A DNA stretch of 10,319 bases from Pseudomonadota bacterium (GTDB lineage Bacteria; Pseudomonadota; Gammaproteobacteria; Enterobacterales; Enterobacteriaceae), in assembly GCA_023454395.1 (NCBI GenBank), contig JAEYFY010000012.1, forward strand, positions 1 to 10,319, written 5' to 3'. A program made the translations under genes and the position numbers. Below are positions 7,893-10,319 of this stretch, piece after piece. Numbering within the stretch: position 1 is the first letter of the stretch; every line of letters begins with the position of its first letter. Below the pieces are notes generated by a model. It saw nothing but the letters and a program-made list of their open reading frames with translations. It searched no databases and was not told the DNA's origin.

Positions 7893-8708
7893 TTAATTAA
7901 TTTGTAAGTTCATTTCTTTTAATTTACCTATATGATGATCTACCATTTTTAAAATTTCAACATCAGATAATTTAAAACCTTTGTCGCTAAGTATATCTAA
8001 TTCACTTTTATATCTGTGAGTGATATTATTTGTGCTTTCAATAAATTTATCTAGATTATTATCATATTGTTGAAGTTCTTTTATATACTGTCTAAGTTCA
8101 TTTAAATCCATTTCTTTTTCATTATTAATTTTATGGTTATTTATTTTTTCAAGAATTTCTGATTTATATTTGTTATATTCATTTATTTTTTCAGTGATGT
8201 TTTTATCATCAATGTTTTCAATTTCTTTTATTATTACCTGAAAGCATTGGTAATGTGCATCAATGATTTCTTTTAATTTCTCATTGGATCCTTTTATTTT
8301 ATTAAATAGAGATTCTTTGTTTTTAAAAAGAATTTCTTTTTTACTTATTTCACTTTCTTGACTTGTTTTTTTTATCTGTTCTTTTTCAAGCATATTTAAT
8401 AGAGTATTGTATTTTCTTATTACATTAATATCTTTATTTTTGCAAAGATTATTTATTTTCATTATTGATTCAATACATTGTTGATCTAATAACGTATTAT
8501 TTTTTACCTTATGAGCAGAGTTCTTTTCTAGCTCAAATTTTTTTACAATAGAAATTGTATTTTTCTCTATTGTTGTATAAATTTCATTTGAGTTTTTAAC
8601 CAAGGAAAGCTGATATTTTATTTCTTTTAAAGTATTATCTGCGTTGGCGGATGTTATTTCTTTTGCACTATTTTTAATAAAATTACAAATATTACCATGA
8701 ATTATCAT
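7893..8708 (-). CDS. AT-rich coiled-coil hypothetical protein, 271 residues
   Basis: I do not recognise this protein. The ATG at 8708 has GGAG 8 nt upstream, and the 271-codon frame is uninterrupted in DNA of only about 20-24% GC (sampled lines), where stop codons would be frequent by chance, so it is a real or very recently real gene. The product is rich in K, E, N and I and almost free of proline, glycine and tryptophan. Leucine/isoleucine spacing suggests long helices and coiled coil, roughly 45-65, 95-150 and 160-245. There is no signal peptide or membrane segment. The N-terminus (about 10-25) is rich in S, N, T and A. Its composition is far from edd, metH and lysC, a sign of horizontal transfer. 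It could be a secreted or effector-like protein, a structural coiled coil or a phage-defence component; none of these is demonstrated. It has no co-directional partner in the insert: lysC upstream has its own terminator-like hairpin. Confidence 0.78.
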   Translation of the reverse strand: MIIHGNICNFIKNSAKEITSANADNTLKEIKYQLSLVKNSNEIYTTIEKNTISIVKKFELEKNSAHKVKNNTLLDQQCIESIMKINNLCKNKDINVIRKYNTLLNMLEKEQIKKTSQESEISKKEILFKNKESLFNKIKGSNEKLKEIIDAHYQCFQVIIKEIENIDDKNITEKINEYNKYKSEILEKINNHKINNEKEMDLNELRQYIKELQQYDNNLDKFIESTNNITHRYKSELDILSDKGFKLSDVEILKMVDHHIGKLKEMNLQIN

Positions 8709-8804
8709 TTTTATTACTCCATTAATAAAGTTAGATTTTAATTCTAATTGTTATTAAATGAAGTTCTTTAAAGCTTACACCATTTCAATAATAAAGGTTG
8801 AATT

Positions 8805-8833
8805 TTGAGAGAGATAAACGTTATCTCTCTCAA
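8805..8833 (-). terminator. Hairpin after lysC, probable terminator
   Basis: A perfect 13-bp stem (TTGAGAGAGATAA, 8805-8817, with 8821-8833) closes a 3-nt loop. It begins 9 bp after the lysC stop on the minus strand. The following minus-strand sequence (AATTCAACCTTTATT) lacks a clean U run, so termination efficiency is uncertain. Position and stem quality still make it the likely end of the lysC transcript. Confidence 0.65.
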
Positions 8834-8842
8834 TATGGTTAT

Positions 8843-10222
8843 TTAAAACAACGTATCATGCAATTTACGCACAATATTATCTGCATCTTTGCCATTAACT
8901 AATAAACATAAGTTATGCGTACTTGCTCCATGGCTTATCATACGAATATTGTAATTTTCTAATGCGCCAAAAATTTTACTGCCTAAACCATTAATTTGTG
9001 AAAGTGAATTACCAATCACGGCAACTAATGCCAGATCTTCTTCTACTTCAACACGACATAATGCAGAAAGCTCGGTTAATAAGGCATTTGTTAAGAGACT
9101 GCCTGATGAATTTGTTGTACCTGTTGTATCAAGGGTTAAAGCAATACTGACTTCAGAGGTTGTTATCACATCAACTGAAATATGGTGGCGTGATAAGATA
9201 GTAAAAATTTCAGCTAAGAAGCCACGCGCATGAAGCATTTTTAGGCTATGTAATGTGAGCAATGTTTGCTTTCTACGTAATGCAATCGCGCGGAATACCG
9301 GCGGATTTTCTGTTTGAGCGCAAACTAAAGTGCCCCCTTCTTCGGGGGCTTTGCTGGAGCCAACAAACACAGGAATACCACTACGTACAGCGGGTAATAA
9401 TGTGGCTGGGTGTAATATTTTAGCGCCAAAAGTGGCCATTTCAGCCGCTTCATTAAAGGCGATTTGATCAATACGATGTGCCTCTGGCACTATTCTTGGA
9501 TCGGTACTGTAAATGCCGGGTACATCCGTCCAAATATCCACACGAGACATTTCGAGTGCTTCACCAATAAGTGCAGCCGTATAGTCACTACCACCACGAC
9601 CGAGAGTTGTGGTTCTCCCTTTAGGCTCTTGACCAATAAAACCTTGAGTGACAATAACGGTTTCTTCTAGACGAGGTTGGATCAGGCTTTTTGTAAGCTC
9701 GGTAAGCTGCGCCATATCGGGTTCAGCATGACAAAATAGATCATTGGTTTTCATCACTTTTCTGACATCAAACCAATCTGCCTGTATGCCTTTTTCACGT
9801 AATAATTCAACAAATAGCAAGGTTGACATTAATTCACCGTGACTGACTAATTCGTCTGTCAATGCATCAGATGTGGCAAGTGAAGCCGCTTCAGAGAGCA
9901 TCTCAATATTCTCAAGCAGGCGATTTATTTCTTGAGAAATAATTTCTGGCTGAGAAAGCTGGTTGATAATTGCATACTCAATATCACGAACTTGTGAGAG
10001 CAAAGCTTCTCGTTGTGAAGGCTCTGTACCTGCTGCAAGCTCAATTAATAAATTAGTAATGCCGGCAGATGCCGAAAGAACCACGACACGAACTGACTTT
10101 TGTTTCAGGATAATATCTGCGCATTTTTCCATTGCTGAAAAGTTAGCAACACTAGTGCCACCAAATTTAGCAATAGTGTATGGCGATGATGTAGATGAAG
10201 GCGTAGCAGTATTATCAGTCAT
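8843..10222 (-). CDS. lysC: Lysine-sensitive aspartokinase III (LysC)
   Basis: Phosphorylates aspartate with ATP to give aspartyl-4-phosphate, the entry step to lysine, threonine and methionine, in the cytoplasm. The 459-residue product matches E. coli LysC (449 aa) throughout, with 11 extra, S/T-rich N-terminal residues. Kinase domain about 15-300: KFGGTS at 19-24, DELVSHGE ending in Glu130, GRGGSDYTAA at 208-217, WTDVPGIYSTDPR at 231-243. Two C-terminal ACT domains (about 315-395 and 398-459) carry lysine inhibition: HSLKMLHARGF and SVDVITTSEVS are conserved, but the residue matching E. coli Ser321 is Ala332. There is no homoserine dehydrogenase extension, so it is the monofunctional type and not ThrA or MetL. 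The ATG at 10222 has AAAGGA 8 nt upstream. Confidence 0.97.
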   Translation of the reverse strand: MTDNTATPSSTSSPYTIAKFGGTSVANFSAMEKCADIILKQKSVRVVVLSASAGITNLLIELAAGTEPSQREALLSQVRDIEYAIINQLSQPEIISQEINRLLENIEMLSEAASLATSDALTDELVSHGELMSTLLFVELLREKGIQADWFDVRKVMKTNDLFCHAEPDMAQLTELTKSLIQPRLEETVIVTQGFIGQEPKGRTTTLGRGGSDYTAALIGEALEMSRVDIWTDVPGIYSTDPRIVPEAHRIDQIAFNEAAEMATFGAKILHPATLLPAVRSGIPVFVGSSKAPEEGGTLVCAQTENPPVFRAIALRRKQTLLTLHSLKMLHARGFLAEIFTILSRHHISVDVITTSEVSIALTLDTTGTTNSSGSLLTNALLTELSALCRVEVEEDLALVAVIGNSLSQINGLGSKIFGALENYNIRMISHGASTHNLCLLVNGKDADNIVRKLHDTLF

Positions 10223-10265
10223 TGTCGTATTCCTTTAGGCAAAAATGAGATGTTGGACACACTTA

Positions 10266-10294
10266 GGAATATCGGTTATTAAGTAGAGAGTCAA
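10266..10294 (-). promoter_or_regulatory. Tentative lysC promoter-like pair
   Basis: On the minus strand TTGACT (10294-10289, 5 of 6 to -35) is followed after 17 bp by TATTCC (10271-10266, 3 of 6 to -10). The -10 is poor. In E. coli lysC is controlled by a long lysine-riboswitch leader. If that applies here, the true promoter lies beyond the window edge and this match is chance. The visible 97 nt show no recognisable riboswitch core. Confidence 0.2.
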
Positions 10295-10319
10295 TGCAGA
10301 GTGAAGAATAATCAATTTA

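Noticed and set aside
8709..8804. Promoter for the AT-rich coiled-coil gene
   Set aside because: TTGAAA and TAGAAT-like hexamers occur on the minus strand, but not at a valid spacing to each other; in such AT-rich DNA these matches are expected by chance.
7107..8842. Mobile element or CRISPR array in the metH-lysC insert
   Set aside because: No transposase or integrase frame, no terminal inverted repeats or target-site duplications, and no regularly spaced direct repeats were seen.
9963..10238. 91-codon plus-strand frame opposite the lysC N-terminus
   Set aside because: It is antisense to a strongly conserved aspartokinase region, with no recognisable domain and no ribosome site that I can see.

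Overview
The window looks like chromosome of a low-GC enterobacterium, most likely Morganellaceae (Proteus or a close relative). Five recognisable proteins (Eda, Edd, IclR, MetH, LysC) read as close orthologues of the E. coli proteins, but base composition is AT-rich (roughly 40% GC in genes by hand-sampled lines) and spacers are strongly AT-rich. The genus is an inference; no rRNA or typing gene is present.

Layout. Bases 1-2335 hold the Entner-Doudoroff operon on the minus strand: edd (170-2026) followed by the first 30 codons of eda, which runs off the left edge. Upstream of edd are two tandem palindromes of the GntR type lying over a candidate promoter, and a weak CRP-like site. Bases 2336-3172 (minus) encode IclR. 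It is transcribed toward edd, with a 12-bp hairpin between them. A 256-bp divergent region with several inverted repeats and a MetR-like box separates iclR from metH (3429-7106, plus), the B12-dependent methionine synthase. Bases 7107-8842 are accessory: a 192-residue unrecognised protein (plus) faces a 271-residue, very AT-rich, helical/coiled-coil protein (minus) across a shared hairpin terminator. lysC (8843-10222, minus), the lysine-sensitive aspartokinase, follows, with only 97 bp of its leader visible.

How the genes relate. Edd and Eda convert 6-phosphogluconate to pyruvate and glyceraldehyde-3-phosphate, and the visible operators fit gluconate induction through GntR. LysC starts the aspartate family pathway and MetH performs the last step of methionine synthesis, so they share a pathway but are not co-transcribed. 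The iclR-metH divergent pair and the presence of lysC on the far side match E. coli gene order (aceBAK-iclR-metH-...-lysC). Here edd-eda sits where aceBAK would be, and two unknown genes sit between metH and lysC. No complete new system is evident. The most unusual material is the metH-lysC insert, especially the AT-rich coiled-coil gene, and the operator-dense spacers.
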